Part shown: positions 8,656 through 16,851 of the stretch, in pieces
Position numbering within the stretch: position 1 is the first letter of the stretch
Layout: the number at the start of each line of letters is the position of its first letter
Assembly: GCF_001890925.1 (NCBI RefSeq)
Contig: NZ_MLCB01000106.1
Span: 1 to 46,994, forward strand
Direction: 5' to 3'
Source: Planktotalea frisia
Lineage (GTDB): Bacteria; Pseudomonadota; Alphaproteobacteria; Rhodobacterales; Rhodobacteraceae
Length of the DNA: 46,994 nt
Program-made: the position numbers and the translations under genes
The notes under the pieces: generated by a model
Told to the model about the DNA's origin: nothing
The model's input: the letters and a program-made list of their open reading frames with translations, nothing else
Databases searched by the model: none

Positions 8656-8679
8656 AGGTGCGTGGTTTCCCACGCACCT
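8656..8679. repeat. Palindromic element between gmaS and tmm (copy 1)
   Basis: Arms AGGTGCGTGG and CCACGCACCT form a perfect 10-bp stem around a TTTC loop. A near copy lies at 18,899-18,918; the two share 17 bases (CGTAAGGTGCGTGGTTT plus a following C). Both are in short spaces after a gene, so this looks like a dispersed intergenic palindrome that forms a stable RNA hairpin. Confidence 0.7.
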
Positions 8680-8684
8680 CGCTT

Positions 8685-10019
8685 TTAAATATCCAGCGTG
8701 TTGTCTTTTTCCCAACCAGAGAAATACGACACGAATGAATCCCACTCTTGCATCTTCATCTTGAGATAGCTGCGCGAGAATTCTTCGCCCATCGCCGCCT
8801 TCAAACCTTCATCTTTGTCATACTCGCGCATCGCATCGAGCATGTTCAAAGGCAGCTTTGGCGCATCTGTGATCTTGTGGCCTTCTGCATACATATCAAT
8901 GTCATGACGTTTGCCAGGATCCGCTTTGGAACGCACCCCAGACAGACCCGCCGCGATGATCACGGCTTGAAGCAGATACGGGTTCACCGCACCGTCTGGC
9001 AAACGCAGCTCGAAACGACCCGGGCCAGGAACGCGCACCATATGTGTGCGGTTGTTGCCTGTCCAAGTCACCGTATTCGGTGCCCAAGTCGCACCAGACA
9101 TCGTGCGCGGCGCGTTGATGCGTTTGTAGCTGTTCACTGTCGGGTTGGTGATCGCGGCCAGTGCGGATGCGTGCTTCATAATACCACCAAGGAAGTGACG
9201 ACCTTTTTCAGACAAACCCAGCTCTGCGGTTTGGCTGGAATCATTTGCCTCCATCGCGAAGACGTTGGTCTTGGACGCTTTACCCGGCGCATCCCAAACA
9301 GAAACATGCGCATGACACCCGTTGCCTGTCAGGCCTTCAATAGGCTTGGGCATAAATGTCGCGCGGTAACCGTGCTTTTCGGCGACGCATTTGGTCATAA
9401 ACTTGAAGAAACTGTGCTTATCTGCGGTCTTTAGTGCATCATCAAAGTCCCAATTCATTTCCCACTGTCCGTTCGCGTCCTCGTGGTCGTTCTGATAGGC
9501 ACCCCATTCCATTTCCAACATGTAGTCAGAGATTTCACGGATCACGTCCAAACGACGCATAAACGCTTGCTGATCGTAGCAAGGCTTCGCCGCTGTATCA
9601 AAGCTGTCGCTGATCTGATCGCCTTCAGGGGTCAGCAGGAAAAACTCTGCTTCGATCCCTGTCTTGACGTGCATGCCTTCTTCGGCAGCCTCGGCAATTA
9701 GTTTGCGCAGCACATTGCGCGGGGCTTGCTCGACGGGCTCACCTTCCATGACGCAATCGGCTGGAACCCAAGCGATTTCTTTGTTCCACGGCAGGATGAT
9801 CACCGCATCAGGATCAGGCACAGCAAGCATATCAGGGTGCGCAGGTGTGAGATCGAGCCATGTGGCAAAGCCCGCAAACCCAGCCCCGTCTTCCTGCATA
9901 TCCGCAATCGCGCGCGCGGGAACCAGCTTGGCGCGCTGACCGCCGAACAGGTCGGTGAAAGAAATCATGAAGTATTTTACGCCGTTCTCTTGCGCGAATT
10001 TTGCCAGATCAACTGTCAT
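8685..10019 (-). CDS. gmaS: Gamma-glutamylmethylamide synthetase
   Basis: A 444-residue member of the glutamine synthetase superfamily that ligates methylamine to glutamate with ATP. Residues about 1-110 are the beta-grasp domain; the catalytic domain follows, with the metal-binding GIEAEFF motif (about residue 118), NGCHAHVS (the GS-type GxGxH region) and PNTVTWTGNNRTHMVRVP with the arginine-rich substrate site. The start at 10,019 has AGGGA nine bases upstream; the longer frame to 10,070 would run into a terminator hairpin. Position between mgsC and tmm, with mgsABC supplying the next step, favours GmaS over a true glutamine synthetase. Confidence 0.93.
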   Translation of the reverse strand: MTVDLAKFAQENGVKYFMISFTDLFGGQRAKLVPARAIADMQEDGAGFAGFATWLDLTPAHPDMLAVPDPDAVIILPWNKEIAWVPADCVMEGEPVEQAPRNVLRKLIAEAAEEGMHVKTGIEAEFFLLTPEGDQISDSFDTAAKPCYDQQAFMRRLDVIREISDYMLEMEWGAYQNDHEDANGQWEMNWDFDDALKTADKHSFFKFMTKCVAEKHGYRATFMPKPIEGLTGNGCHAHVSVWDAPGKASKTNVFAMEANDSSQTAELGLSEKGRHFLGGIMKHASALAAITNPTVNSYKRINAPRTMSGATWAPNTVTWTGNNRTHMVRVPGPGRFELRLPDGAVNPYLLQAVIIAAGLSGVRSKADPGKRHDIDMYAEGHKITDAPKLPLNMLDAMREYDKDEGLKAAMGEEFSRSYLKMKMQEWDSFVSYFSGWEKDNTLDI

Positions 10020-10053
10020 TGTTTTTGTCCCTGTCGTCTTATATTTTGTATTG

Positions 10054-10084
10054 AAAAAGGCGCGTGCCACATGCTGGCCGCGCC
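10054..10084 (-). terminator. Intrinsic terminator or attenuator between mgsC and gmaS
   Basis: Arms at 10,059-10,069 and 10,075-10,084 form a 10-bp GC-rich stem with one bulged base and a 5-base loop. Read on the minus strand it is followed by five T residues (10,054-10,058), the usual shape of an intrinsic terminator. It would lower gmaS-tmm transcription relative to mgsABC unless an internal promoter lies in the 34 bases before gmaS. Confidence 0.65.
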
Positions 10085-10097
10085 TTTGTTTATGTCT

Positions 10098-11444
10098 CTA
10101 GTAACCAGTGCCGGGCTTGCCGGGATACCAATCCGTGCCGCAAAGCGGAACTTTGGCCATCGCTGCCGCTTCCATCGTCAAAGCAACCAGATCTTCTGGC
10201 TCAAGGTTGTGCAGATGGTTCTTGCCGCAAGCACGCGCGATTGTTTGCGCCTCAAGCGTCATTACCTTGAGGTAGTTGCGCAAACGGCGACCACCCTCGA
10301 TCGGGTCGAAACGCTTCATCAACTCTGGATCCTGCGTAGTGATGCCTGCGGGGTCTTGGCCCTCGTGCCAGTCATCATAAGCCCCTGCCGTCGTGCCAAG
10401 CGCGTTGTATTCTGCTTCGTATTTTGGATCATTGTCACCCAAAGCAATCAACGCGGCCGTACCGATCGCAACCGCATCCGCGCCAAGCGCCATCGCCTTG
10501 GCCACATCCGCGCCAGAACGGATCCCGCCCGACAGAATCAACTGAACCTTGCGGTGCATCCCGAGGTCCTGAAGCGCTTGAACCGCAGGGCGAATGATCG
10601 CCAGCGTTGGCTGGCCTACGTGTTCAATGAACACGTCTTGCGTCGCCGCTGTACCGCCCTGCATACCGTCCAGCACGATTGCATCCGCACCAGCTTTCAC
10701 AGCCAAAGTGACGTCGTAATAAGGACGTGCACCCGCGACTTTCACATAAATTGGCACTTTCCAGCCGGTGATCTCACGCAGCTCCAAAACTTTGATCTCC
10801 AGATCATCTGGCCCCGTCCAATCAGGGTGACGACACGCAGAGCGCTGGTCGATCCCTTTAGGAAGGTTACGCATATGCGCCACACGATCAGAGATTTTCT
10901 GACCCAAGAGCATTCCACCACCACCGGGTTTCGCGCCTTGGCCAACCACGATTTCAATCGCATCCGCTTTGCGCAGATCATTGGGGTTCATGCCGTAACG
11001 CGATGGAAGATACTGATAGACCAGCTTGTCAGAATGCCCGCGCTCTTCGGGCGTCATGCCACCATCGCCCGTTGTCGTGGAGGTGCCCGCCATAGACGCG
11101 CCGCGCCCCAACGCTTCTTTCGCGGGACCAGACAACGCACCAAAGGACATGCCTGCGATGGTCACAGGGATATCAAGCTCGATCGGATTGGAGGCGTGCA
11201 AGCCACCAATCGTAACGGATGTTTCGCACTTCTCGCGGTAGCCTTCCAAAGGATATCTCGAAATAGAAGCGCCCATGAAGAGTAGATCATCAAAGCTGGG
11301 CACTTTACGCTTCGCACCACCGCCGCGAATGTCATAGATACCCGTCGCAGCCGCGCGGCGGATGTCAGAGTTGATGTCTTGTGTGAAGGTCGCAGACTGC
11401 CGGGGCGATGTGTGCGGAATACCTTTTGCGTCGTGTGTTTTCAT
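10098..11444 (-). CDS. mgsC: N-methylglutamate synthase, FMN-binding glutamate-synthase-like subunit
   Basis: A 448-residue protein matching the FMN-binding TIM-barrel domain of the glutamate synthase large subunit. The C-terminal part holds the phosphate-binding run SGGIRSGADVAKAMALGADA followed by AIGTAAL, and a glycine-rich GQGAKPGGGGMLLGQK loop (about residues 175-190) typical of glutamate synthase. In MgsABC this subunit performs the core transfer that produces N-methylglutamate. The ATG at 11,444 has AAGGAT seven bases upstream. It is the third gene of mgsA-mgsB-mgsC, which splits the glutamate synthase large chain into three proteins. A glutamate-synthase role was considered, but the gmaS context points to Mgs. 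Confidence 0.9.
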   Translation of the reverse strand: MKTHDAKGIPHTSPRQSATFTQDINSDIRRAAATGIYDIRGGGAKRKVPSFDDLLFMGASISRYPLEGYREKCETSVTIGGLHASNPIELDIPVTIAGMSFGALSGPAKEALGRGASMAGTSTTTGDGGMTPEERGHSDKLVYQYLPSRYGMNPNDLRKADAIEIVVGQGAKPGGGGMLLGQKISDRVAHMRNLPKGIDQRSACRHPDWTGPDDLEIKVLELREITGWKVPIYVKVAGARPYYDVTLAVKAGADAIVLDGMQGGTAATQDVFIEHVGQPTLAIIRPAVQALQDLGMHRKVQLILSGGIRSGADVAKAMALGADAVAIGTAALIALGDNDPKYEAEYNALGTTAGAYDDWHEGQDPAGITTQDPELMKRFDPIEGGRRLRNYLKVMTLEAQTIARACGKNHLHNLEPEDLVALTMEAAAMAKVPLCGTDWYPGKPGTGY

Positions 11445-11455
11445 TTTTGGTATCC

Positions 11456-12139
11456 TTAATACGCAGCAGCGTTATCAACGTCGAAGTTGTAGAGATTGCG
11501 CGCCGAGCCATAGCGCGTGAAGTCTTTCGGATCAGCGTCGATCCCTGCTTCATCCAAGAGGCCTTGCAAAAGCGTCAGATGCTCGCTCCGCATTTCTTTC
11601 TTCTCGCAATCGGCACCAAGACTTTTCACCGAACCGCGCACAAAGAAACGTGCCTCGTAGCAGCTGTCACCTAGCGCATCGCCTGCATCACCGCACACCA
11701 CAAGGTTGCCAGATTGACCCATAAACGCAGACATGTGGCCAATGTTGCCTTGAACAACGATGTTCACGCCTTTCATCGAAATGCCGCAGCGCGAAGAGGC
11801 ATTGCCCTTGACCACGATCATGCCGCCATGCGCCGTCGCACCAAGGTACTGGCTCGCATCGCCCTCAATTACAATTTTGCCGGACATCATGTTTTCGCCC
11901 GTGCCTGGCCCCGCAGAGCCATCGATCTTGATCGTCGCCTGCTGGTTCATGCCACCGCAGTAATACCCTGTGGAGCCTTTGACAGTGACTTCAATCGGCG
12001 CATCCAGACCACATGCAATCGCATGCGCGCCTTTGGCGTTCTCGATGGTCCAAGCGGTCTGGTTCGTATCATCCGCCTGAGCATGCAGCGCCGCATTCAC
12101 GCCGCGCAGGCCCATTTCCTGTAAATCGACTGTCTGCAT
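11456..12139 (-). CDS. mgsB: N-methylglutamate synthase, GXGXG-domain subunit
   Basis: A 227-residue protein equal to the C-terminal beta-helix (GXGXG) domain of glutamate synthase. It shows the regular glycine repeats expected of the right-handed helix, for example GGMIVVKGNASSRCG and GNLVVCGDAGDALG across residues about 60-180. The domain is structural and holds the synthase subunits together. It starts one base after the mgsA stop codon and ends 11 bases before mgsC, so the three are one translational unit in the order amidotransferase, GXGXG, FMN barrel. Confidence 0.9.
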   Translation of the reverse strand: MQTVDLQEMGLRGVNAALHAQADDTNQTAWTIENAKGAHAIACGLDAPIEVTVKGSTGYYCGGMNQQATIKIDGSAGPGTGENMMSGKIVIEGDASQYLGATAHGGMIVVKGNASSRCGISMKGVNIVVQGNIGHMSAFMGQSGNLVVCGDAGDALGDSCYEARFFVRGSVKSLGADCEKKEMRSEHLTLLQGLLDEAGIDADPKDFTRYGSARNLYNFDVDNAAAY

Positions 12140-13069
12140 TTACGCTGCTTTCTCTGTGTTGGTTGGGAGCGTGTTGTGGCTCCAAAAGTAAACGGTTGCT
12201 GGCTCTGGCTCCCAAACACGGGCAGTTTCGATCCCTGGTAAATCAACGAGCGCACGGTACTCGGAGCCGAACGCTACATATCGATCGGTTTCGGCCATCA
12301 CGGCAGGCTTGCACGCAATCGGGTCCCGCACCACGCCAAAGCCGTCTTTCGTACCAACAAGGAAGGTGAAGAAACCATCGAGATCATCCAGCGCGCTTTC
12401 CAACGCTTCGCCCAATGTCGCGCCTTCGCGCATTTTCCACGTGAGGTAGGCGGCACCAACTTCTGTGTCGTTCTCTGTTTCGATGTGGATACCCTCGCGG
12501 CGCAGTTTGCGGCGCAAGGAATTGTGGTTGGAGAGTGACCCGTTGTGCACCAAACATTGATCATCGCCGGTGTTGAACGGGTGCGCACCCATCGTTGTCA
12601 CCGCAGATTCGGTCGCCATACGAGTGTGGCCGATTCCATGGGTTCCCGACATGGAGGAGACGTCAAACCGCGCGGCGACGTCTTTTGGCAGGCCCACCTC
12701 TTTATAAATCTCAAGCGTGTCACCACGACTCATGATGCGCACATTGGGGCGCACTTCGCTCAGTGTTTGGCGCGCTTTTTCAAAGCTGCCTGCCGGGATG
12801 GACAGAACCGCGTGCGTGCTTATCACTTGCATCGACACAGCACCGCCGAGCGCATCAGCGAGCGCACTGTCAAGACCAGAAAACTCCAGATCAGGCGCGT
12901 CAGATTGCACTGTCATCTTGGAGGAACCTTTTGATTCATCACCGTAAATCGCAATGCCCGCACTGTCGGGGCCACGATCGGTCATCGTGATCAACATGGA
13001 GGTGAGCATTTTGCCCAATTCTGGCTCTAGCGACTTGTCCTTGAGAAAAAGGCCAACAATTCCGCACAT
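12140..13069 (-). CDS. mgsA: N-methylglutamate synthase, class II amidotransferase subunit
   Basis: A 309-residue class II glutamine amidotransferase-like protein. It begins MCGIVGLF, so removal of Met exposes the N-terminal catalytic cysteine (C2), and it carries GIGHTRMATES and AHPFNTGDDQCLVHNGSLSNH, the conserved arginine and asparagine/glycine motifs of the fold. In this pathway it is thought to release methylamine from gamma-glutamylmethylamide for transfer inside the complex. It is the first gene of the mgs-gmaS-tmm unit. The promoter must lie in the 213 bases shared with the divergent amt gene. Confidence 0.9.
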   Translation of the reverse strand: MCGIVGLFLKDKSLEPELGKMLTSMLITMTDRGPDSAGIAIYGDESKGSSKMTVQSDAPDLEFSGLDSALADALGGAVSMQVISTHAVLSIPAGSFEKARQTLSEVRPNVRIMSRGDTLEIYKEVGLPKDVAARFDVSSMSGTHGIGHTRMATESAVTTMGAHPFNTGDDQCLVHNGSLSNHNSLRRKLRREGIHIETENDTEVGAAYLTWKMREGATLGEALESALDDLDGFFTFLVGTKDGFGVVRDPIACKPAVMAETDRYVAFGSEYRALVDLPGIETARVWEPEPATVYFWSHNTLPTNTEKAA

Positions 13070-13282
13070 ATTAAAATCCCTCGAAAAACGGCCGCTTGGC
13101 TCGCGGCATTCGACTCAGACGCTAACAGCAAATTTTTTCCGGCTCAACTGTTAGGAAACTTTTTTTCACTTAAGGCAAAAAACACTATGAAAATTGCGAA
13201 TCTCATGTTTGATTGCGCACCAGCCGACCGCATTCACGACGGAAGGCATCGAAAAAACGACAGCCAAAGGGGAGTCCTCACA
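13070..13282. promoter_or_regulatory. Divergent control region for mgsA and amt
   Basis: This 213-base space separates mgsA (-) from amt (+). It holds a perfect 7-bp inverted repeat, CTAACAG (13,122-13,128) and CTGTTAG (13,148-13,154), and beside it the minus-strand 12-mer GAAAAAAAGTTT (13,156-13,167). The same 12-mer occurs upstream of dmmD at a similar distance from its start (87 and 76 bases). I therefore suggest a shared regulator site. The amt ribosome binding site GGGGAG is at 13,269-13,274. Confidence 0.5.
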
Positions 13283-14689
13283 GTGGAAGACCAAATCGCA
13301 GAGCTCGTTGCCAAAGTGGCAGCGCTTGAAGCGGCGGGAAGCGGTGCAGGTGCAAAAGTCACCAACACCATGTTCGCTGAAACCTACTATTATCTGACCA
13401 TTCCGTTGATGATCATCATCCACGCGGGATTCCTTGCGTATGAAATGGGCGCATCTCGGCTCAAGAACGTGTTGTCCTCTGGCGTTAAGAACATTCTCGC
13501 CTTCGCGTTCATGATCCCGACATTCTACTTCTTTGGCTGGTGGGTCTACTTCGGTTTCCCAACAGGCATTCCCGGTGCCGCTGGTCCGATGGGCATTTCC
13601 GGCGTTGAATATGCCAACTCGATTGCATGGGGCTGGGGCGAGTCTGCTCAGTACATGGGTCCGAACATTGCCGATAACATTTCTGGCGTGTTCTTTGGTG
13701 CCTTCGCGCTGTTCGCTTGTACAACGGCTTCTATCATGTCCGGTGCAGTCATTGAACGCATCCAAACGGTCGGCTTTATCATCCTCGCTGTTGTGCTTGG
13801 CTCGTTCGCTTGGGTCGTTGCGGCGGCTTGGGGCTGGCATGCAGATGGCTGGATGGTCACAAAATGGGGCGTCCATGACTTCGGTGCTGCGGGTCTTGTT
13901 CACGCGGTTGCTGGCTTCTTTGCGCTGGGTGTTCTCATCAACCTTGGGCCAAGGATCGGCAAGTTCAACGCGGATGGCTCAGCTAACCACATTCCGGGCC
14001 ACAATATGCCCCTCACTGTTGTTGGTCTGATGCTGATTATTGTTGGCTTCTGGGGCTTCTTGATGGCTTGCGTCGTTCCTCCGGGCGAAGCATGGAGCTG
14101 GTTCCCAGACAAGTTCGCAACGATCTATGGCACGCCGATTACGCTTGGTTCCCTATCGTTCAACATCCTGATGGGTGTTGCGGGTGGTATCATAGGTACA
14201 TGGCTCTTCACACGTGATCCATTCTGGATGATGTCTGGCGCGCTTGCGGGTATTATTTCCACGGCGTCTGGTCTGGATATCTACTTCCCTGCACATGCTT
14301 TCCTGATTGCAATGTCTGCAGGTCTGATCCTGAAGCCTTGCGCAGATTGGTTAGAGCGTCGCGGTATCGACGATGCGGTTGGCGCGGTCACAGTGCACGG
14401 CACAATCGGCCTTTATGGTGTGGTTATGCTCGGTATCTGGGGCGCTGGTTATCCATCGCTTGCGATCGACAACGCACCAACTGTGAGCCTGATGGGTCAA
14501 ATCGGCGGAGCAGTTGTCTTCTTCTTGCTTGGTTTCGTGCCGGGTTACGTTGTGTCCTACATTCTCAAGATGTTCGGCATGCTGCGTATCCGTGAAGGTG
14601 CAGAGCTTGCGGGTATGGATCTCGTGAAAGTACCAGCGGCTGGTTATCCTGAGTGGGGCACAGATGCTCCAGTCACACCTGCTGAATAA
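13283..14689 (+). CDS. Ammonium/methylammonium transporter (Amt family)
   Basis: A 468-residue inner-membrane channel protein of the Amt/Mep/Rh family with about eleven hydrophobic segments. The twin pore histidines are visible at H207 (GLVHAVAG) and H372 (TVHGTIG). I chose the GTG at 13,283, which has GGGGAG at a good spacing, rather than the ATG at 13,187, which would add 32 residues with no family match. The first 20 residues look like a short coiled coil. The region where standard Amt proteins carry a TPACGFV-like stretch reads ISTASGLDIYFPAHA, so this is a divergent subgroup. It could import methylammonium or recover ammonium from demethylation. No glnK follows; a 56-residue membrane peptide does. 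Confidence 0.88.
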   Translation: MEDQIAELVAKVAALEAAGSGAGAKVTNTMFAETYYYLTIPLMIIIHAGFLAYEMGASRLKNVLSSGVKNILAFAFMIPTFYFFGWWVYFGFPTGIPGAAGPMGISGVEYANSIAWGWGESAQYMGPNIADNISGVFFGAFALFACTTASIMSGAVIERIQTVGFIILAVVLGSFAWVVAAAWGWHADGWMVTKWGVHDFGAAGLVHAVAGFFALGVLINLGPRIGKFNADGSANHIPGHNMPLTVVGLMLIIVGFWGFLMACVVPPGEAWSWFPDKFATIYGTPITLGSLSFNILMGVAGGIIGTWLFTRDPFWMMSGALAGIISTASGLDIYFPAHAFLIAMSAGLILKPCADWLERRGIDDAVGAVTVHGTIGLYGVVMLGIWGAGYPSLAIDNAPTVSLMGQIGGAVVFFLLGFVPGYVVSYILKMFGMLRIREGAELAGMDLVKVPAAGYPEWGTDAPVTPAE

Positions 14690-14715
14690 TCAACTTAGAA
14701 ACTTAGGAGAAACAC

Positions 14716-14886
14716 ATGTTTCCATATTCTGAAGCGTCCTGGAGTGTTGTTGACGGTGCCATGTTCATCGGTTGGGGCACCTCCCTGCCCGGCATCACGA
14801 CTGTCCTTGCGATGATCGCTTGTGTCGTCGTGCTGGTGATTGGTCAGCGCTCTGAAAGCGCGAAAGCGAAAACGTTCGACAAGTAA
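14716..14886 (+). CDS. Small single-pass membrane protein after amt, 56 residues
   Basis: A 56-residue frame starting MFPYSEASWS with AGGAG five bases before the ATG, which is a strong ribosome binding site. It has one membrane helix (about residues 24-43, rich in V, L, I, A) and a basic tail ending SAKAKTFDK, which predicts the N-terminus outside and the tail in the cytoplasm. It begins 26 bases after the amt stop and ends 20 bases before a strong terminator, so it is the last gene of the amt unit. I do not recognise a family. It may be an accessory peptide of the Amt channel, in the place usually taken by GlnK. Confidence 0.75.
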   Translation: MFPYSEASWSVVDGAMFIGWGTSLPGITTVLAMIACVVVLVIGQRSESAKAKTFDK

Positions 14887-14906
14887 TTTCAGCTCGAACA
14901 CGGATC

Positions 14907-14933
14907 GGGGGGCCAAATACGGCCCCCCTTTTT
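14907..14933 (+). terminator. Intrinsic terminator of the amt unit
   Basis: GGGGGGCC (14,907-14,914) and GGCCCCCC (14,921-14,928) form a perfect 8-bp all-GC stem with a 6-base loop, followed at once by TTTTT. This is a textbook Rho-independent terminator ending the amt plus small-protein transcript before the dmm promoter. Confidence 0.92.
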
Positions 14934-14936
14934 CAT

Positions 14937-15040
14937 TTTTATTGCCTGACAGGAAAAAAAGTTTAATCGCAATGTTGCTTTTTGAAGCGCTGTCGGGCTG
15001 AATACAGCCAAACAAGACTCACAACAGATAGGGGAATCCG
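14937..15040 (+). promoter_or_regulatory. Promoter/operator region of dmmDABC
   Basis: Between the amt terminator and dmmD lies the 12-mer GAAAAAAAGTTT (14,953-14,964), identical to one upstream of mgsA. It is flanked by CTGACAG (14,946-14,952) and CTGTCGG (14,990-14,996), an imperfect inverted repeat that resembles the CTAACAG/CTGTTAG arms before mgsA. This suggests a common operator; the regulator is unknown. Confidence 0.45.
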
Positions 15041-16189
15041 ATGGCGATCATCTGGAGACATTCAGCACTAGCACACCGTCACGCAGAAATTGGCGGCGAG
15101 TTGGAAGACTGGAACGGCATGGGAACCGCTTGGTTCTATGATCACACGCCCGAGCGCGCGAAAGCCGACTATGAGGCGATCCGCACCAAGGCTGGCTTGA
15201 TGGACGTCTCTGGCTTGAAGAAAGTCCACGTCACTGGCCCAGATGCGGCCTACGTCATTGACCGCGTCACAACGCGTAACGTTGAGAAAATTGCACCGGG
15301 TCGCTCGACCTATGCGTCGATCCTCAACAGCGACGGCAAATTCATTGATGACTGCATCATCTATCACCTCGCAGTAAATTCATGGTTGGTCGTGCACGGC
15401 ACAGGCACAGGCATGGAGCAGTTGACCTCTGTCGCTGCCGCAAAGAACTGCACCGTTTTGATGGACGACGATCTGCACGACATGTCGCTGCAAGGTCCGC
15501 TTTCGGTTGATCTGCTGGCCAAAGAAATCCCAGCAATCCGCGATTTGGCCTATTTTGGCATCATGCAAACCCGCCTCTTTGGCAAAGACGTCATGATCTC
15601 GCGCACAGGTTATACTGGCGAGCGTGGCTATGAGATTTTCTGCCGTGGCAAGGATGCGGTGCATCTGTGGGACAACATTCTCGCATCCGGCAAGGACATG
15701 GGCGTGCGTCCGACGCAGTTCTCCACACTCGATATGCTGCGAATTGAAAGCTATCTGCTGTTCTATCCCGGCGATAACTCTGAGACCTTCCCGTTCGACG
15801 ATGAGCCCTGCGGCGACACGCTTTGGGAACTGGGCCTCGACTTTACGGTCTCACCCGACAAGATCGGCTTTATCGGTGCAGAGAACCATTATGCCGCCAA
15901 AGGCAAAGAGCGCTTCAAGATCTTCGGCGTTCAGCTATCCGACAGCATGGACCAGATGGAAATGTTCGCCCGCGTCATGCACGACGGAAAAGACGTTGGC
16001 GTGATAACTTACGGTCTGTCTTCCGATCTGAACAACTACTCTGTCGCCATCGCGCGTCTGTCACCAGAGGTGGCAAAAGCAGGCACGAAGCTGACAGTTG
16101 TGCAGCCGGACGGAACAGAGCGGGCAGCAACTGCAGAAGAGATGCCGTTCTACGATGTAGACAAATCAATCCGCACAGCCAAAGGCTGA
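15041..16189 (+). CDS. dmmD: Dimethylamine monooxygenase, GcvT-like THF-binding subunit
   Basis: A 382-residue aminomethyltransferase (GcvT) family protein. It has the N-terminal GcvT fold with KVHVTGPDAAYVIDRVTTRN (about residues 61-80) and the RTGYTGERGYEIFC substrate motif (about 188-201), then a C-terminal GcvT barrel. In the dimethylamine monooxygenase (heme-dependent oxidative N-demethylase) complex this subunit is thought to pass formaldehyde onto THF. AGGGGA precedes the ATG. It leads dmmD-dmmA-dmmB-dmmC. DMSP demethylase DmdA belongs to the same superfamily, but the three downstream partners show this is DmmD. Confidence 0.88.
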   Translation: MAIIWRHSALAHRHAEIGGELEDWNGMGTAWFYDHTPERAKADYEAIRTKAGLMDVSGLKKVHVTGPDAAYVIDRVTTRNVEKIAPGRSTYASILNSDGKFIDDCIIYHLAVNSWLVVHGTGTGMEQLTSVAAAKNCTVLMDDDLHDMSLQGPLSVDLLAKEIPAIRDLAYFGIMQTRLFGKDVMISRTGYTGERGYEIFCRGKDAVHLWDNILASGKDMGVRPTQFSTLDMLRIESYLLFYPGDNSETFPFDDEPCGDTLWELGLDFTVSPDKIGFIGAENHYAAKGKERFKIFGVQLSDSMDQMEMFARVMHDGKDVGVITYGLSSDLNNYSVAIARLSPEVAKAGTKLTVVQPDGTERAATAEEMPFYDVDKSIRTAKG

Positions 16190-16203
16190 TTTGTTATGAC
16201 TTC

Positions 16204-16229
16204 AGGGCGCGAGATATTCTTCGCGCCCT
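16204..16229 (+). other. Intercistronic hairpin between dmmD and dmmA
   Basis: AGGGCGCGA (16,204-16,212) and TCGCGCCCT (16,221-16,229) form a perfect 9-bp stem with an 8-base loop 14 bases after the dmmD stop. Only CTTTCC follows, so termination would be weak. It may protect the 3' end of dmmD mRNA and let dmmD be made in excess over the oxygenase subunits. Confidence 0.6.
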
Positions 16230-16254
16230 CTTTCCATCGCTCACAGGGTAACTC

Positions 16255-16851
16255 ATGTCGAAATTCGAATTCCCACAATCGATCCGAAGCCGCCCTGTTT
16301 GGGGCACGCTTGAGCCACGCGCAGGCAAGCATCACTTGATGATCGCTGACGCACAAGGCGCAGAGGCTATTTTGGACGTCGCAACGCCAGAATTGATGAC
16401 AGGCGCGCATATCATTTTCATCGCCAAAGGCACCGATTATGGCGACAAGCTGCGCGCGTTGAACCCTGCGCAATACTACGAAGGCCCGTCTTACGAGGCC
16501 GCCGCTTCCCGCATTCAGCGTGTGTTGCAGGACGCCAAGATGAGCACGCAGGTCTATCTGTCGGGCACCGAAAGCCTGATGGGTCAAGCTATGCGCGAAT
16601 GCACGAACGCAGGCATTCCATATACAGCCGTCCAGACCGAACATCGCGGCAGCACCGCGCGCCGTATGCAATGCGTTCACTGCAAGGGCATCACAGAGGA
16701 CGTCGCGATTGATCCATTCGTTTGCTCTCACTGCGGTTTGAACCTGTTCGTGCGCGATCATTACTCCCGTCGTCTTGCCGCCTATCAAGGCGTGTGCATT
16801 GACGCGGAAGACCCCGGAAATGTTCCTCCATCAAAGGGGATTTACGAATGA
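16255..16851 (+). CDS. dmmA: Dimethylamine monooxygenase small subunit DmmA-like
   Basis: A 198-residue protein with an N-terminal alpha/beta region and a C-terminal zinc-ribbon-like module: C140-x2-C143 and C157-x2-C160, separated by 13 residues. This matches the DmmA-family layout. In the dimethylamine monooxygenase complex it is a non-catalytic, probably bridging subunit; its zinc site is inferred from the cysteines. The stop codon overlaps the start of dmmB (ATGA). Subunit lettering follows the D-A-B-C order known from Ruegeria; I could not check it by search. Confidence 0.82.
   Translation: MSKFEFPQSIRSRPVWGTLEPRAGKHHLMIADAQGAEAILDVATPELMTGAHIIFIAKGTDYGDKLRALNPAQYYEGPSYEAAASRIQRVLQDAKMSTQVYLSGTESLMGQAMRECTNAGIPYTAVQTEHRGSTARRMQCVHCKGITEDVAIDPFVCSHCGLNLFVRDHYSRRLAAYQGVCIDAEDPGNVPPSKGIYE

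Noticed and set aside
9726-11285. Long plus-strand frame of 519 codons
   Set aside because: It lies antisense to gmaS and mgsC, crosses both and the space between them, and has an arginine/histidine-rich composition typical of a shadow frame.
10098-13069. Ordinary glutamate synthase
   Set aside because: The chain is split into three genes and cotranscribed toward gmaS, the N-methylglutamate synthase layout, and no NADPH-linked small subunit is present.
13070-13282. Sigma-54 promoter for the nitrogen-linked amt or mgs genes
   Set aside because: I searched for GG and GC spaced by ten bases with TGGC/TTGC context on both strands and found no convincing match.
15041-16189. DMSP demethylase DmdA for the GcvT-family gene
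   Set aside because: The three following genes are the small, reductase and DUF3445 subunits of dimethylamine monooxygenase, so the GcvT protein is DmmD.
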